Origin: Cohnella caldifontis
GTDB taxonomy: Bacteria > Bacillota > Bacilli > Paenibacillales > Paenibacillaceae
DNA: 64,000 bases
Reading direction: 5' to 3'
Assembly: GCF_029360585.1 (NCBI RefSeq)
Contig: NZ_JAQZSJ010000015.1
Location: forward strand, 1 to 64,000
Positions 54,044 to 63,477 of this stretch are shown piece after piece. The notes beneath the pieces are model-generated. The model was not told the DNA's origin and did no database searches. It saw only the letters and a list, made by a program, of their open reading frames with translations. Every line of letters starts with the position of its first letter. Position 1 is the stretch's first letter. Position numbers and translations under genes: made by a program.

Positions 54044-55501
54044 TTAGTCGCAGCCGCAGCCGATCCGGGCGTCCTCGAACTCGACTTTCGTCGGATAGTC
54101 GTTGCTGAAGCAGCCGAGGCAAAGCCCGCGGTCCAGCTCGCCTTCATGTCCGCCGATCGATTCGATCAAGCCTTGCTTGCTCAGGAAGGCGAGAGAATCC
54201 GCGTTGATCGCCTGGCGGATCTCCTCGACGGTCTTGCTGCTCGCGATGAGATCCCGTCGGTCCGGGGTGTCGATCCCGTAAAAGCACGGGTTCGCGAACG
54301 GCGGCGAGGTAATGCGGACATGCACCTCGAGCGCCCCCGCCTCCCGCAGCAGGTTGACGATGCGCCGGGAGGTCGTGCCGCGCACGATCGAATCGTCGAT
54401 CATGACGACCCGTTTGCCCTCCACCACTTTGCGGACGGCGGACAGCTTCATTTTCACGCCCCGCTCGCGCAGTTCCTGGGACGGCTGGATGAACGTGCGC
54501 CCCGTGTATTTGTTTTTGATCAGCCCGAGCTCGTACGGGATGCCCGTCTGCTCCGCGTACCCGATCGCCGCCGATATGCTCGAGTCCGGCACCCCGGTCA
54601 CGACGTCGGCGTCCGTGAACGCTTCGACCGCCAGCTGCCGGCCCATCCGCTTGCGGGCCGCGTGCAGGTTGATCGCGTTGATGTCGCTGTCGGGACGGGC
54701 GAAGTAAATGTACTCCATCGCGCACACCGCGCGGCGCTCCAGCGCGGCGAACCGGTCCTCGCGCACGCCGTCTTTGTCCAGAATCAGCAACTCGCCGGGC
54801 TGCACGTCGCGCAGGTACGTCGCGCCGATCGTCTCGAACGCGCACGTCTCCGAAGCGAAAACGTGCCCGTCGCCCAACCGGCCCATCACGAGCGGCCGAA
54901 GGCCGTGCGGATCCGAGGCGACCAGCATCGTGTCGTTCGTCAGGATCAGGAACGCATAACCGCCGATGAGCTGCGCGAAGGCGTCCTTGACCGCCTCGAC
55001 GAGGCCTTTGGACGACCGGGCGATCAAGTGGGCGATGACCTCGGTGTCGCTGGACGTTTGGAAAATGGAGCCTTGCGCTTCGAGCTCCCGCCGGATTTGC
55101 GGCGCGTTGACGATGTTGCCGTTGGTGGCGACCGCCAGATCGCCTCCGCGGTATTTGAACACGAGCGGCTGGGCGTTGGCCAGCTTGCTCTCGCCCGCGG
55201 TCGAGTACCGCACGTGCGCGATCGACCGGTCGCCGGTCAGCGAAGCGATTCGGCTCTCGTCGAACACTTCTTTGACGAGTCCCATTCCGCGATGGTAATG
55301 GAACTCGCCGTCATCGGAGGTGCAGATTCCGGCGCTTTCCTCGCCCCGGTGCTGCAGCGCGTGCAGGCCGTAATAGGACAGGGCCGCGGCGCCGGGATGG
55401 CCGAACACCCCGAAGACGCCGCACTCTTCCTTCAGTTTGTCGAAAATATCGTCGTGTCCGTTGCCTTCGTTGTAGTAGTCTCCCGTCCAGAGGCGCTGCA
55501 C
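54044..55501 (-). CDS. purF: amidophosphoribosyltransferase
   Basis: The committing enzyme of purine synthesis, about 485 residues. The N-terminal glutamine amidotransferase has nucleophile Cys in KEECGVFGVFG after a short propeptide. The PRPP loop is VVMIDDSIVRGTTSRRIV. Late cysteines (GLCLGCFSND and GCGCD) fit the 4Fe-4S cluster of the Bacillus-type enzyme. I choose GTG 55501, seven bases after GGAGGG; the frame is open further upstream into purL. The PRPP amidotransferase is normally feedback-inhibited by AMP and GMP. Confidence 0.94.
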   Translation of the reverse strand: MQRLWTGDYYNEGNGHDDIFDKLKEECGVFGVFGHPGAAALSYYGLHALQHRGEESAGICTSDDGEFHYHRGMGLVKEVFDESRIASLTGDRSIAHVRYSTAGESKLANAQPLVFKYRGGDLAVATNGNIVNAPQIRRELEAQGSIFQTSSDTEVIAHLIARSSKGLVEAVKDAFAQLIGGYAFLILTNDTMLVASDPHGLRPLVMGRLGDGHVFASETCAFETIGATYLRDVQPGELLILDKDGVREDRFAALERRAVCAMEYIYFARPDSDINAINLHAARKRMGRQLAVEAFTDADVVTGVPDSSISAAIGYAEQTGIPYELGLIKNKYTGRTFIQPSQELRERGVKMKLSAVRKVVEGKRVVMIDDSIVRGTTSRRIVNLLREAGALEVHVRITSPPFANPCFYGIDTPDRRDLIASSKTVEEIRQAINADSLAFLSKQGLIESIGGHEGELDRGLCLGCFSNDYPTKVEFEDARIGCGCD

Positions 55502-55545
55502 CGGTATCCCTCCATTCTGTCCATGGTCAGCGGGTGCGGCCGGAT

Positions 55546-57789
55546 TTACTTCATCCGGCATGGGATGGCTTCCTTCCATTCGCGGCGCAATTCCTCCACC
55601 GGAGCGTCGATCGCCGTGTGGCCCGCGACCTTGATCGTCAGGCGGTCTCCGCCGACGGTGCCCAGGCGCGTTGCCGGCACGCCTTGCTCCTTGAGGAGCG
55701 CGGCCAGCTTCTCCGCCTTCTCCGGCTTCGCCGACAGCAGGATCCGCGATTGCGATTCGCTGAAAAGCGCGAGATCCGGGCGCAGGTTGGGCGTCCATTC
55801 GACGCTGGCCCCCAGGCCGCGTCCGAAACAGGACTCCGCCAGCGCCGCCGCCAGCCCGCCCTCGGAGAGGTCGTGCGCCGAAGCGACGAGGCCCGCGCGG
55901 ATAGCGGCCAATACCGCTTGCTGCACGCCGCGCTCGACCGCCAGGTCGATCTCGGGCGGGCGCCCTTCGGTCACGCCGTGCACGGCGTACTGGAATTCGC
56001 TGCCGCCGATTTCCGCCTTCGTCTCGCCCAGAAGGAAAATGACGTCGCCTACTTCTTTGAAATTTTGCGTCGTGATATGGTCAAGGTCATGCACCAGGCC
56101 GACCATGCCGACGACCGGCGTCGGGTAGATCGCGCCTTTCACGTTCTCGTTGTACAGCGAAACGTTGCCGCCGATGACCGGCGTGTCCAGCACGCGGCAG
56201 GCTTCGGACATCCCGTCGACCGCCCTCTCCATCTGCCAGAAAACTTCCGGTTTCTCGGGGCTGCCGAAGTTCAGGTTGTCGGTGATCGCCAGCGGTTCGC
56301 CGCCGGAGCAGACGATGTTGCGGGCGGCTTCCGCTACCGCGATTTTGCCGCCGACCTCGGGATCGAGATAGACGTAACGGCCGTTGCAGTCCGTCGTCAT
56401 CGCCAGCGCCTTGCGGGTGCCGCGGACCATGACCACCGCGGCGTCCGAACCCGGCACGACCGCCGTCGAAGTGCGCACTTGGTAGTCGTATTGGCTGTAC
56501 ACCCACTCTTTGCTCGCCAGCGAAGGAGAGCCGAGCACCTTTTTCAAAGCGCCGGTCAGATCCAGCACCTGCTCGTAGCGGGTCGTGTCGACAGAACCGT
56601 TCTGCAGGTAATATTCCGGCACCTTGGACGGTTTGTCGTAGATCGGGCAATCGTCGACGAGCGCCTTGACCGGCATGTCGGCGACTTGCTCGCCTTTATG
56701 GAAAAGGCGCAGGCGTCCGTCGTCGGTCACTTTGCCGACTTTGGCGCAATGCAGGCCCCAGCGCGCGAAAATCGCTTTCGCTTGCTCCTCGTGCTGCGGC
56801 TCGGTGACGAACAGCATGCGCTCCTGCGACTCGGACAGCATCATTTCGTAGGCGGTCATGCCTTCTTCGCGCTGCGGCACCTCGTCGAGGTACAACTCCA
56901 TGCCGTTGCCGGCCTTGCTCGCCATCTCCGCGCTGGAGCAGGTGAGCCCCGCGGCGCCCATGTCCTGGATGCCGAGCACGATGCCGGAATCGATCAGCTC
57001 GAGCGTCGCTTCCATGACCAGCTTCTCCATGAACGGATCGCCGACTTGGACGGCGGAACGCTTCGCTTCGGATTCGGCGGTCAGGTCCTCGGAAGCGAAA
57101 GTCGCGCCGTGGATGCCGTCGCGGCCGGTGGCCGGCCCGACGTAGAAGACGGGGTTGCCGACGCCTTTGGCGACGCCGCGCTGGATTTTGTCGTGGTCGA
57201 TGAGGCCTACGCACATCGCGTTGACGAGCGGGTTGCCCTCGTACGCTTCATCGAACATGACTTCACCCGCCACCGTCGGAATGCCGATGCAGTTGCCGTA
57301 GCCGGCAATGCCGCCGACGACGTGGGTGAACAGGTAGCGCACGCGCTCGTTGTCGAGCTTGCCGAATCGCAGCGAGTTGAGCAGCGCGATCGGACGGGCG
57401 CCCATGGAGAAAATGTCCCGGATGATCCCGCCCACCCCCGTGGCCGCGCCTTGATACGGCTCGACGGCGGACGGGTGGTTGTGGGATTCGATTTTGAACG
57501 CGACGGCCTGGTTGTCGCCGATGTCCACGATGCCGGCGCCTTCGCCAGGGCCCATGAGCACCTTCGGGCCGGTCGTCGGGAAACGCCTCAGGAGCGGCTT
57601 GGAGTTCTTGTACGCGCAATGCTCGGACCACATGACGCTGAACACGCCGATTTCCGTATAGTTGGGCTTGCGTCCGAGAAACTCGCAAATGAGCTCGAAC
57701 TCGCTGTCGGATACGCCGAACTGCTTGTAGATTTTCTGCTCCGCGATCTGTTCGACCGTCGGTTCCTTAGCGGCCAATTGCTGCGCCAT
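55546..57789 (-). CDS. purL: phosphoribosylformylglycinamidine synthase subunit PurL
   Basis: The large subunit of the three-part PurSQL FGAM synthase, 747 residues: [77 protein letters not shown] and [17 protein letters not shown]. Its start overlaps purQ by 23 bases. Confidence 0.96.
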   Translation of the reverse strand: MAQQLAAKEPTVEQIAEQKIYKQFGVSDSEFELICEFLGRKPNYTEIGVFSVMWSEHCAYKNSKPLLRRFPTTGPKVLMGPGEGAGIVDIGDNQAVAFKIESHNHPSAVEPYQGAATGVGGIIRDIFSMGARPIALLNSLRFGKLDNERVRYLFTHVVGGIAGYGNCIGIPTVAGEVMFDEAYEGNPLVNAMCVGLIDHDKIQRGVAKGVGNPVFYVGPATGRDGIHGATFASEDLTAESEAKRSAVQVGDPFMEKLVMEATLELIDSGIVLGIQDMGAAGLTCSSAEMASKAGNGMELYLDEVPQREEGMTAYEMMLSESQERMLFVTEPQHEEQAKAIFARWGLHCAKVGKVTDDGRLRLFHKGEQVADMPVKALVDDCPIYDKPSKVPEYYLQNGSVDTTRYEQVLDLTGALKKVLGSPSLASKEWVYSQYDYQVRTSTAVVPGSDAAVVMVRGTRKALAMTTDCNGRYVYLDPEVGGKIAVAEAARNIVCSGGEPLAITDNLNFGSPEKPEVFWQMERAVDGMSEACRVLDTPVIGGNVSLYNENVKGAIYPTPVVGMVGLVHDLDHITTQNFKEVGDVIFLLGETKAEIGGSEFQYAVHGVTEGRPPEIDLAVERGVQQAVLAAIRAGLVASAHDLSEGGLAAALAESCFGRGLGASVEWTPNLRPDLALFSESQSRILLSAKPEKAEKLAALLKEQGVPATRLGTVGGDRLTIKVAGHTAIDAPVEELRREWKEAIPCRMK

Positions 57790-58459
57790 GGCGTTCCCTC
57801 CAAGCGTTGAGTACTGACGTGAACATGCGCGCGCCGTCCTTCGAGCCGAGCAGCTCGCTGACCGCCCGCTCGGGGTGCGGCATCATGCCGACGACGTTGC
57901 CGCGCTCGTTGCAGACGCCGGCGATGTTGTGGATCGAACCGTTCGGATTTTCGCCCGCGTAACGGAACACGATTTGATTATTCTTTTTCAGCTGCTCGAG
58001 CGTTTCGGCGTCTACGTAATAGTTGCCTTCGCCGTGGGCGATCGGGATGCGGACGGATTCCCCTTGGGCATAGGCGTTCGTGAAAGCCGTTCGGGCGTTC
58101 TCGACGACGAGGTCGACCGGATGGCAGCGGAACTTCAGGCTGTTGTTGCGGATCAGCGCGCCGGGCAAGAGGCCCGCTTCCGTGAGGATCTGGAAGCCGT
58201 TGCAGACGCCGAGCACGAATTTGCCGGCTTCCGCCGCTTTGTACACCTCGGCCATGACGGGTGCGAACCGGGCGATGGACCCGCATCGCAAATAGTCGCC
58301 GTAGGAGAATCCGCCGGGGACGAGGATGGCGTCGTAAGCCGACAGGTCGGTGGCCGTGTGCCAGACGTAGTCGACGTCTTGGCCGACCGTGTCTTGCACC
58401 GCGTGGAACATGTCAAGGTCGCAGTTGGAGCCGGGAAACACGAGTACTGCGAATTTCAT
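57767..58459 (-). CDS. purQ: phosphoribosylformylglycinamidine synthase subunit PurQ
   Basis: The glutaminase subunit of FGAM synthase, 230 residues: [14 protein letters not shown], nucleophile Cys in [21 protein letters not shown], and His-Glu in [12 protein letters not shown]. Seven bases after purS. Confidence 0.96.
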   Translation of the reverse strand: MKFAVLVFPGSNCDLDMFHAVQDTVGQDVDYVWHTATDLSAYDAILVPGGFSYGDYLRCGSIARFAPVMAEVYKAAEAGKFVLGVCNGFQILTEAGLLPGALIRNNSLKFRCHPVDLVVENARTAFTNAYAQGESVRIPIAHGEGNYYVDAETLEQLKKNNQIVFRYAGENPNGSIHNIAGVCNERGNVVGMMPHPERAVSELLGSKDGARMFTSVLNAWRERHGAAIGR

Positions 58460-58466
58460 GCGCGCC

Positions 58467-58709
58467 TCAGCCCTCCAATTCGAATCGATAATCTTCCACG
58501 ACGGTGTTCGCCAGCAGCTTCTCGCACATCGATTTCAACTGTTCTTCCGCTTGGGCCCGGTCGGACGTGTCCAGCTCGACTTCCATGAATTTTCCGATGC
58601 GGACCTTGGAGACCTCGCCGAAGCCCAGCGTGTGCAGCGCGCCTTGCACGGCGTTGCCTTGGGGGTCGAGCACGTTTTCCTTGATCGTCACGTAAACCTT
58701 GGCTTTCAT
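58467..58709 (-). CDS. purS: phosphoribosylformylglycinamidine synthase subunit PurS
   Basis: The small 80-residue subunit of FGAM synthase: [41 protein letters not shown] and [17 protein letters not shown]. It follows purC after an unusual 285-base gap filled with palindromes. Confidence 0.96.
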   Translation of the reverse strand: MKAKVYVTIKENVLDPQGNAVQGALHTLGFGEVSKVRIGKFMEVELDTSDRAQAEEQLKSMCEKLLANTVVEDYRFELEG

Positions 58710-58994
58710 CGTTATCCTCCTATAATCGGGAGTTTGACGAAGTCAAACTCTCTCCGTTTTGGGAGATTGACGGGGTCAATCCCTCACCGTATGGGCTGAT
58801 GCCCTTCGGCCTGCGCCGTAGTCAACCTGACGGAATCGTCCTGCGGCATCCGATTCCCATTCTCCTGAGCGAAGGGGATATCCCCGTCAGTCAGGTAAAC
58901 GGGAAACGTGTGCCGCTTTCTCCTGAGCGAAGGGGATATCCCGCTCAGTCAGGAAAAAGCGTAATGCCCATGCGTGTAAGCTCAGCGATCGTTC
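58710..58994. repeat. palindrome-rich insert between purC and purS
   Basis: No gene is visible. It holds four inverted repeats: GAGTTTGAC-GAA-GTCAAACTC (58730-58750); GATTGAC-GGG-GTCAATC with GGG/CC flanks (58761-58783); and two copies of the CCTGAGCGAAGGGGATATCC element (58863-58895 and 58921-58953). The same element occurs as a perfect palindrome at 39279. Other pur genes are overlapping or closely packed, so this is an insertion into the operon or an mRNA-processing region. Confidence 0.75.
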
Positions 58995-59894
58995 TCAATC
59001 CAGGCTCTCGCCCGTCAACCGGCGATAAATGTCCTTGTAGCGAGCCGAGGTGGCTTCCACGACCGCGTCCGGGAGACGAGGCGGCGGGCTGTTCTTATCC
59101 CAATCGGAATGAAGCAAATAAGTGCGGACGGGTTCTTTGTCCATGCTGTCGATCTCGATGTCGAGCTCGTACTTCTCCTCCGCCCAGAATCGCGAGGAAT
59201 CCGGCGTGAACAGCTCGTCGATCAGGATGACTTTGCCGTCCAGCACTCCGAATTCGAATTTGCAGTCCGCCAGCAGGATGCCGCGGACGGCGCAAAAGTC
59301 GCGTCCCGCTTCGTACAAGCGAAGGCTGCGTTCCCGCAGCTCTTCGGCCAGCCCGCTTCCGACGCGGCGGGCCATCTCCTCGAACGGGATGTCCTCGTCG
59401 TGCCCGACGTCGTTTTTGCCCGCCGGCGTAAAGATCGGCTCCTCCAGCTTACTGTTCTTCCGTAAACCTTCCGGCAGCCGGATGCCGTTCACTTCGCCGC
59501 TCGCCTGGTACTGCCGCCAGCCGCCGCCCGTGATGTACCCGCGGACGACGCACTCGATGTCGATACGCTTCGCCTTGCGGCACGCCATGATGCGGCCTTC
59601 CAGCTTGTCCGGTTCCTTCGCGACCGCGCCAAGCCGCTTTACGTCCGTATGCACGACGTGATTCGGCTGAAGGCCCGCCGTCCGTTCGAACCAGAACGCG
59701 CTCAGCCCGTTCAGCACCTGCCCTTTGCCGGGTACCGGCGGATCCAGCACGTAGTCGAACGCGCTGATCCGGTCGGTGACGACGATGAGCAGCTCCTCGC
59801 CCAGGTCGTACAGCTCCCGGACCTTGCCTTTATGAATCAGCGGAGCGTCGATGAGACCTTCCGCGGTGGACAATGCTTCCGTGATATTCGGCAA
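58995..59894 (-). CDS. purC: phosphoribosylaminoimidazole-succinocarboxamide synthase
   Basis: SAICAR synthetase, 299 residues, longer than the ~240-residue Bacillus subtilis enzyme and of the longer subgroup. Motifs are HKGKVRELYDLGEELLIVVTDRISAFDYVLDPPVPGKG, KRIDIECVVRGYITGGGW and LADCKFEFGVLDGKVILIDELFTPDSSRFW. It follows purB by 15 bases. Confidence 0.95.
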   Translation of the reverse strand: MPNITEALSTAEGLIDAPLIHKGKVRELYDLGEELLIVVTDRISAFDYVLDPPVPGKGQVLNGLSAFWFERTAGLQPNHVVHTDVKRLGAVAKEPDKLEGRIMACRKAKRIDIECVVRGYITGGGWRQYQASGEVNGIRLPEGLRKNSKLEEPIFTPAGKNDVGHDEDIPFEEMARRVGSGLAEELRERSLRLYEAGRDFCAVRGILLADCKFEFGVLDGKVILIDELFTPDSSRFWAEEKYELDIEIDSMDKEPVRTYLLHSDWDKNSPPPRLPDAVVEATSARYKDIYRRLTGESLD

Positions 59895-59909
59895 CGCGGC
59901 CGCCCCCTC

Positions 59910-61205
59910 TTATTTCAATCCGAGCCGTTCGAAAATGGTGTCCACGTGCTTGAGATGCCAGGAAGGATCGAAGCAGTCCGCGATCTCTTCCGCGCTCAGC
60001 CGCGACGTGATCTCCGGCGTCGATTCCACGATGGAGCGGAAATCCCTCTGTTCCTCCCATGCCTGCATGGCCCGGGGCTGTACGGTGTCGTACGCCTGCT
60101 CGCGGCTGAATCCTTTGTCGATCAGCTTCGTCATGACGCGGCCGGAAAACGGCACGTTGTAGGTGCTGCGCATGTTGCGCTTCATGTTCTCGGGGAACAC
60201 GGTCAAGTTTTTCACGATGTTGCCGAAACGGTTCAGCATGTAGTTCAGCAGCATGGTGGCGTCCGGCAAAATGACCCGTTCGGCGGAGGAATGCGAAATG
60301 TCGCGTTCATGCCAGAGCGTTACGTTCTCGTAGGCCGTCAGCATGTGGCCCCGGATGACGCGGGACAAGCCGCTCATGTTCTCGCAGCCGATCGGATTGC
60401 GCTTGTGCGGCATCGCCGACGAGCCTTTCTGGCCTTTGGCGAACGGCTCCTCGACCTCGCGGAACTCGCTCTTCTGCAGGCCGCGGATTTCCGTCGCGAA
60501 CTTGTCGATCGACGTGGCGATCAGCGCCAGCGTCGCCATGTATTCCGCGTGGCGGTCGCGCTGCAGCGTCTGCGTCGAGATCGGGGCGGGCGAGATGCCC
60601 AGCTTTTTGCACACGAACTGTTCCACGAATGGATCGATGTTCGCGTACGTGCCGACCGCGCCGGACATTTTGCCGAACTCGACGCCCCGCGCCGCATGAT
60701 CGAACCGCTCCAAATTTCGTTTCATTTCTTCGTGCCACAACGCCAGCTTCAGTCCGAAGGTCGTCGGTTCGGCGTGCACGCCGTGCGTACGGCCCATCAT
60801 TTGCGTGTCTTTATAGCGAATCGCCTGCTCCCGCAGGATGGCGATGAAGTTTTCGAGGTCTTTGCGCAAAATCGCGTTGGCTTGCTTGAGCAAATAGCCC
60901 ATCGCCGTGTCCACGACGTCGGTCGAGGTGAGCCCGTAGTGCACCCATTTGCGTTCCGGCCCGAGGCTTTCGGATACCGCCCGCGTAAAGGCGATGACGT
61001 CGTGGCGCGTCTCCTGTTCGATCTCGTAAATCCGGTCGATGTCGAACCCCGCGTTCTTGCGCAGCTCCACGGTGTCTTCCTTCGGAATGTGCCCCAGCTC
61101 GGCCCAAGCCTCGCAGGCGCACAACTCCACTTCCAGCCAGGCTTGAAACTTGTTCTGCTCGGTCCAAACGGCCCGCATTTCCGGGCGGCTGTATCGCTCG
61201 ATCAT
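59910..61205 (-). CDS. purB: adenylosuccinate lyase
   Basis: A 431-residue lyase acting in both IMP and AMP synthesis: [43 protein letters not shown] and the fumarase-superfamily signature [16 protein letters not shown]. It overlaps purK by 4 bases. Confidence 0.96.
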   Translation of the reverse strand: MIERYSRPEMRAVWTEQNKFQAWLEVELCACEAWAELGHIPKEDTVELRKNAGFDIDRIYEIEQETRHDVIAFTRAVSESLGPERKWVHYGLTSTDVVDTAMGYLLKQANAILRKDLENFIAILREQAIRYKDTQMMGRTHGVHAEPTTFGLKLALWHEEMKRNLERFDHAARGVEFGKMSGAVGTYANIDPFVEQFVCKKLGISPAPISTQTLQRDRHAEYMATLALIATSIDKFATEIRGLQKSEFREVEEPFAKGQKGSSAMPHKRNPIGCENMSGLSRVIRGHMLTAYENVTLWHERDISHSSAERVILPDATMLLNYMLNRFGNIVKNLTVFPENMKRNMRSTYNVPFSGRVMTKLIDKGFSREQAYDTVQPRAMQAWEEQRDFRSIVESTPEITSRLSAEEIADCFDPSWHLKHVDTIFERLGLK

Positions 61206-62449
61206 GCCTTGTCATTCCTCCAAATCTCCGATTGTTCGACCCATGCCAGGGCGGCGCCGATCTGGGGCGCCAGCACGTTGACGTGTCCCATTTTGCGGCC
61301 CGGCTTCGCCTCCGCTTTGCCGTACAGATGCACCTTCGGTTCGACGCCCAGCTTTTCCGCTTCCAGATCGCAGGCGGGGAGCCACTCCATCAGCTTCTCC
61401 ATGTGCTGGCCCAGCACGTTCACCATGACGACGGGCGTCAGCAGCGAAGTGTCGCCGAGCGGCAAATCGCAGATCGCCCGGATATGCTGCTCGAATTGGG
61501 AAGTGCGGCAGGCGTCGAGCGTATAATGGCCCGAATTGTGGGGGCGCGGCGCCAGCTCGTTCACGTACAGCGTGCCGTCGGCGCCCAGGAACATCTCGAC
61601 CGCGATCAGCCCGACGACCCCCAGCGATTCCGCGATGGAAACGGCGAGGCTCTCCGCTTCGACCCTGATCTTATCCGGTACGCGGGCCGGCACGATGGAC
61701 AGGTGCAAAATGTTGTTCACGTGCACGTTCTCCGCCGGAGGGAACGTCGTCACGCCGCCCGAAGGACGCCGGGCCGCGATGACGGACAGCTCTTTGGAGA
61801 AGGAGATGAACTTCTCCAGCACCAGCTCCGTGCCCGCCCGGGACGCTTCGCTCCAAGCCGGCTCGAGTTCGGCTTCCGCGCGCAGCACCCATTGGCCTTT
61901 GCCGTCGTAGCCGCCCGTCGCCGTCTTGAGCACCGCCGGCAGCCCAAGGCGGGCGGCCGCTTCGCGGAGCTCTTGCAGGCTGCCGATTTCGGCGTACGGC
62001 GCTACCCGCGCGCCCGCGGCCTCGAGGGCCCGCTTCTCGCGGAGCCGGTGCTGCGTGGTGTACAGCAGCGCGCTTCCTTGCGGCACGTACGACTCCGATT
62101 CCAGCATCGCCGCCACGTCGGCGTCCACGTTCTCGAACTCGTACGTGATCACGTCCGACCGGCGGGCCAGCTCGCGGGCCGCTTCCCGGTCCGAGTACGC
62201 CGCGACGATCTGACTGGCCGTCTGGCCGCAAGGCGAATCCGGCGTCGGATCCAGCGCGACGAAACGGTAGCCCATGCGGCTTCCGGCATGCGCGAGCATC
62301 CGTCCCAGCTGCCCGCCGCCCAACACGCCGATCGTGGCTCCGGGCAGGATCCTCCGCGGGGGAAGCGTCGGCTCGCAGCCATCGACTCCGCACGCCGCGC
62401 CTTCCGGCGCGCCTCCCATCCAATCGTCCAGCCGTTTCAGTCCGCTCAT
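61202..62449 (-). CDS. purK: N5-carboxyaminoimidazole ribonucleotide synthase
   Basis: An ATP-grasp enzyme of 415 residues. The core starts [18 protein letters not shown] after an unusual ~38-residue N-terminal extension ([15 protein letters not shown]...), then [25 protein letters not shown] and [14 protein letters not shown]. It overlaps purE by 4 bases, supporting the long start, although translation from an internal codon is possible. Confidence 0.94.
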   Translation of the reverse strand: MSGLKRLDDWMGGAPEGAACGVDGCEPTLPPRRILPGATIGVLGGGQLGRMLAHAGSRMGYRFVALDPTPDSPCGQTASQIVAAYSDREAARELARRSDVITYEFENVDADVAAMLESESYVPQGSALLYTTQHRLREKRALEAAGARVAPYAEIGSLQELREAAARLGLPAVLKTATGGYDGKGQWVLRAEAELEPAWSEASRAGTELVLEKFISFSKELSVIAARRPSGGVTTFPPAENVHVNNILHLSIVPARVPDKIRVEAESLAVSIAESLGVVGLIAVEMFLGADGTLYVNELAPRPHNSGHYTLDACRTSQFEQHIRAICDLPLGDTSLLTPVVMVNVLGQHMEKLMEWLPACDLEAEKLGVEPKVHLYGKAEAKPGRKMGHVNVLAPQIGAALAWVEQSEIWRNDKA

Positions 62450-62928
62450 GGCAGCTCTCCTTCCAGCACTTCCCGGGTGATCCGCTCCCTCCTGGCTTTC
62501 AGCCGTTCGCGAACCTGCGGATCGAACGCTCCCACGATTTGGGCGGCCAGCAGGCCGGCGTTCGTCGCGCCCGCCTGCCCGATCGCGACCGTCGCGACCG
62601 GGATCCCGCCGGGCATCTGCACGATCGAAAGCAAGGAGTCGAGGCCGTTCAGCGCCTTCGATTGCACCGGCACGCCGATGACGGGAAGCACGGTTTTGGC
62701 CGCGACCATGCCCGGCAAATGCGCCGCGCCGCCGGCGCCCGCGACGATGACCTTGAGTCCCCTGGACTCGGCCGTCTCCGCGTACTCGAACATGAGATCG
62801 GGCGTCCGGTGCGCGGAAACGACCTTTTTCTCATACGGCACGCCTAACTCTTCCAACACGTCGCAAGCTTTCTTCATCGTCTCCCAATCCGACGTGCTGC
62901 CCATGATGACGCCGACGAGCACCGACAT
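62446..62928 (-). CDS. purE: 5-(carboxyamino)imidazole ribonucleotide mutase
   Basis: Class I PurE, about 160 residues: [52 protein letters not shown] and PVGVPV-like [14 protein letters not shown] choose ATG 62928 (MSVLVG); the ATG four codons earlier abuts its GGGGG site. First gene of the pur operon, behind the riboswitch. Confidence 0.95.
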   Translation of the reverse strand: MSVLVGVIMGSTSDWETMKKACDVLEELGVPYEKKVVSAHRTPDLMFEYAETAESRGLKVIVAGAGGAAHLPGMVAAKTVLPVIGVPVQSKALNGLDSLLSIVQMPGGIPVATVAIGQAGATNAGLLAAQIVGAFDPQVRERLKARRERITREVLEGELP

Positions 62929-62980
62929 GATTCCACACATCCCCCGTTAGTTAATGTGGCTGAATGCACCCGGATAAAGC

Positions 62981-63028
62981 AAAAAAAGGACGACGGGTAT
63001 ACTTTCATGTTACCCTATCGGCCCTTTT
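62981..63028 (-). terminator. riboswitch-controlled intrinsic terminator
   Basis: On the minus strand a long stem (AAAAGGG, CGAT, GGGTA pairing with TACCC, GTCG, TCCTTTT) is followed by seven T. It lies between the guanine aptamer and purE, as expected for an off-switch. Confidence 0.8.
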
Positions 63029-63131
63029 CTTCTCCATTTCGAGGCAATTCAGCCCAAGCGGCGACGACGAAAGAACGGATCCGCCGTCGATTCGGGGATC
63101 CGCGCCTTCCGATTTGCCGAGGGCGATTTGC

Positions 63132-63196
63132 CGCGTAGTCCGGAAATTCCGGTTTCCGGGTAGAGACACTCGGGCCGATTCCCGAGTATATACGCG
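63132..63196 (-). ncRNA. purine (guanine) riboswitch aptamer
   Basis: P1 is CGCGTA / TACGCG. P2 is CTCGGG / CCCGAG with loop AATCGG. The J2/3 core is TGTCTCTA. P3 is CCGGAAA / TTTCCGG with a CCGG loop, and J3/1 is GGACTAC. The loop GG/CC contacts are present. The C in GACTAC is the specificity base for guanine; adenine aptamers have U there. It lies just after the promoter and ends the transcript when guanine is high. Confidence 0.92.
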
Positions 63197-63246
63197 TTTC
63201 CCGCTTGATTCCGTTCGAACGAATAATGGCACTTTAGACGCTCTTA

Positions 63247-63275
63247 AGTGTACCTTATACCTATAGGAATGTCAA
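63247..63275 (-). promoter_or_regulatory. sigma-A promoter of the pur operon
   Basis: On the minus strand: TTGACA (63275-63270), 17 bases, TACACT (63252-63247). Expected start about 63240, roughly 45 bases before the aptamer. Confidence 0.8.
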
Positions 63276-63277
63276 TC

Positions 63278-63290
63278 AAAGACGAACGCT
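63278..63290 (+). promoter_or_regulatory. PurR box 2
   Basis: AAAGACGAACGCT, an imperfect match to AWWWCCGAACWWT with the CGAA core kept. It is in the opposite orientation to box 1 and lies at about -38 to -50. Confidence 0.6.
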
Positions 63291-63309
63291 TTTAGGCTTA
63301 AAAAATACA

Positions 63310-63322
63310 AATGTTCGGATTT
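63310..63322 (-). promoter_or_regulatory. PurR box 1
   Basis: AAATCCGAACATT on the minus strand, a perfect match to the Bacillus PurBox AWWWCCGAACWWT, at about -70 to -82. The pair reproduces the spacing of the Bacillus subtilis pur operon control region. Confidence 0.8.
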
Positions 63323-63477
63323 AGATGAATCCGCTAAGCCGCTGCAATTTGCCCGAAGCCGTGTCGATAATAACGGTAGCTGCTTTCTAAGCGACAGCAA
63401 CCGACATTTTCATTCTCTCTTCTATAGTACAATGGATTTATCCAATCGCCGAACATCGGCATCCGGGGTGTTGCGGC

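Noticed and set aside
55534..57810. Plus-strand open frame of 758 codons opposite purL
   Set aside because: purL on the other strand has every expected PurL motif. The antisense product is low-complexity and biased in the usual shadow manner.
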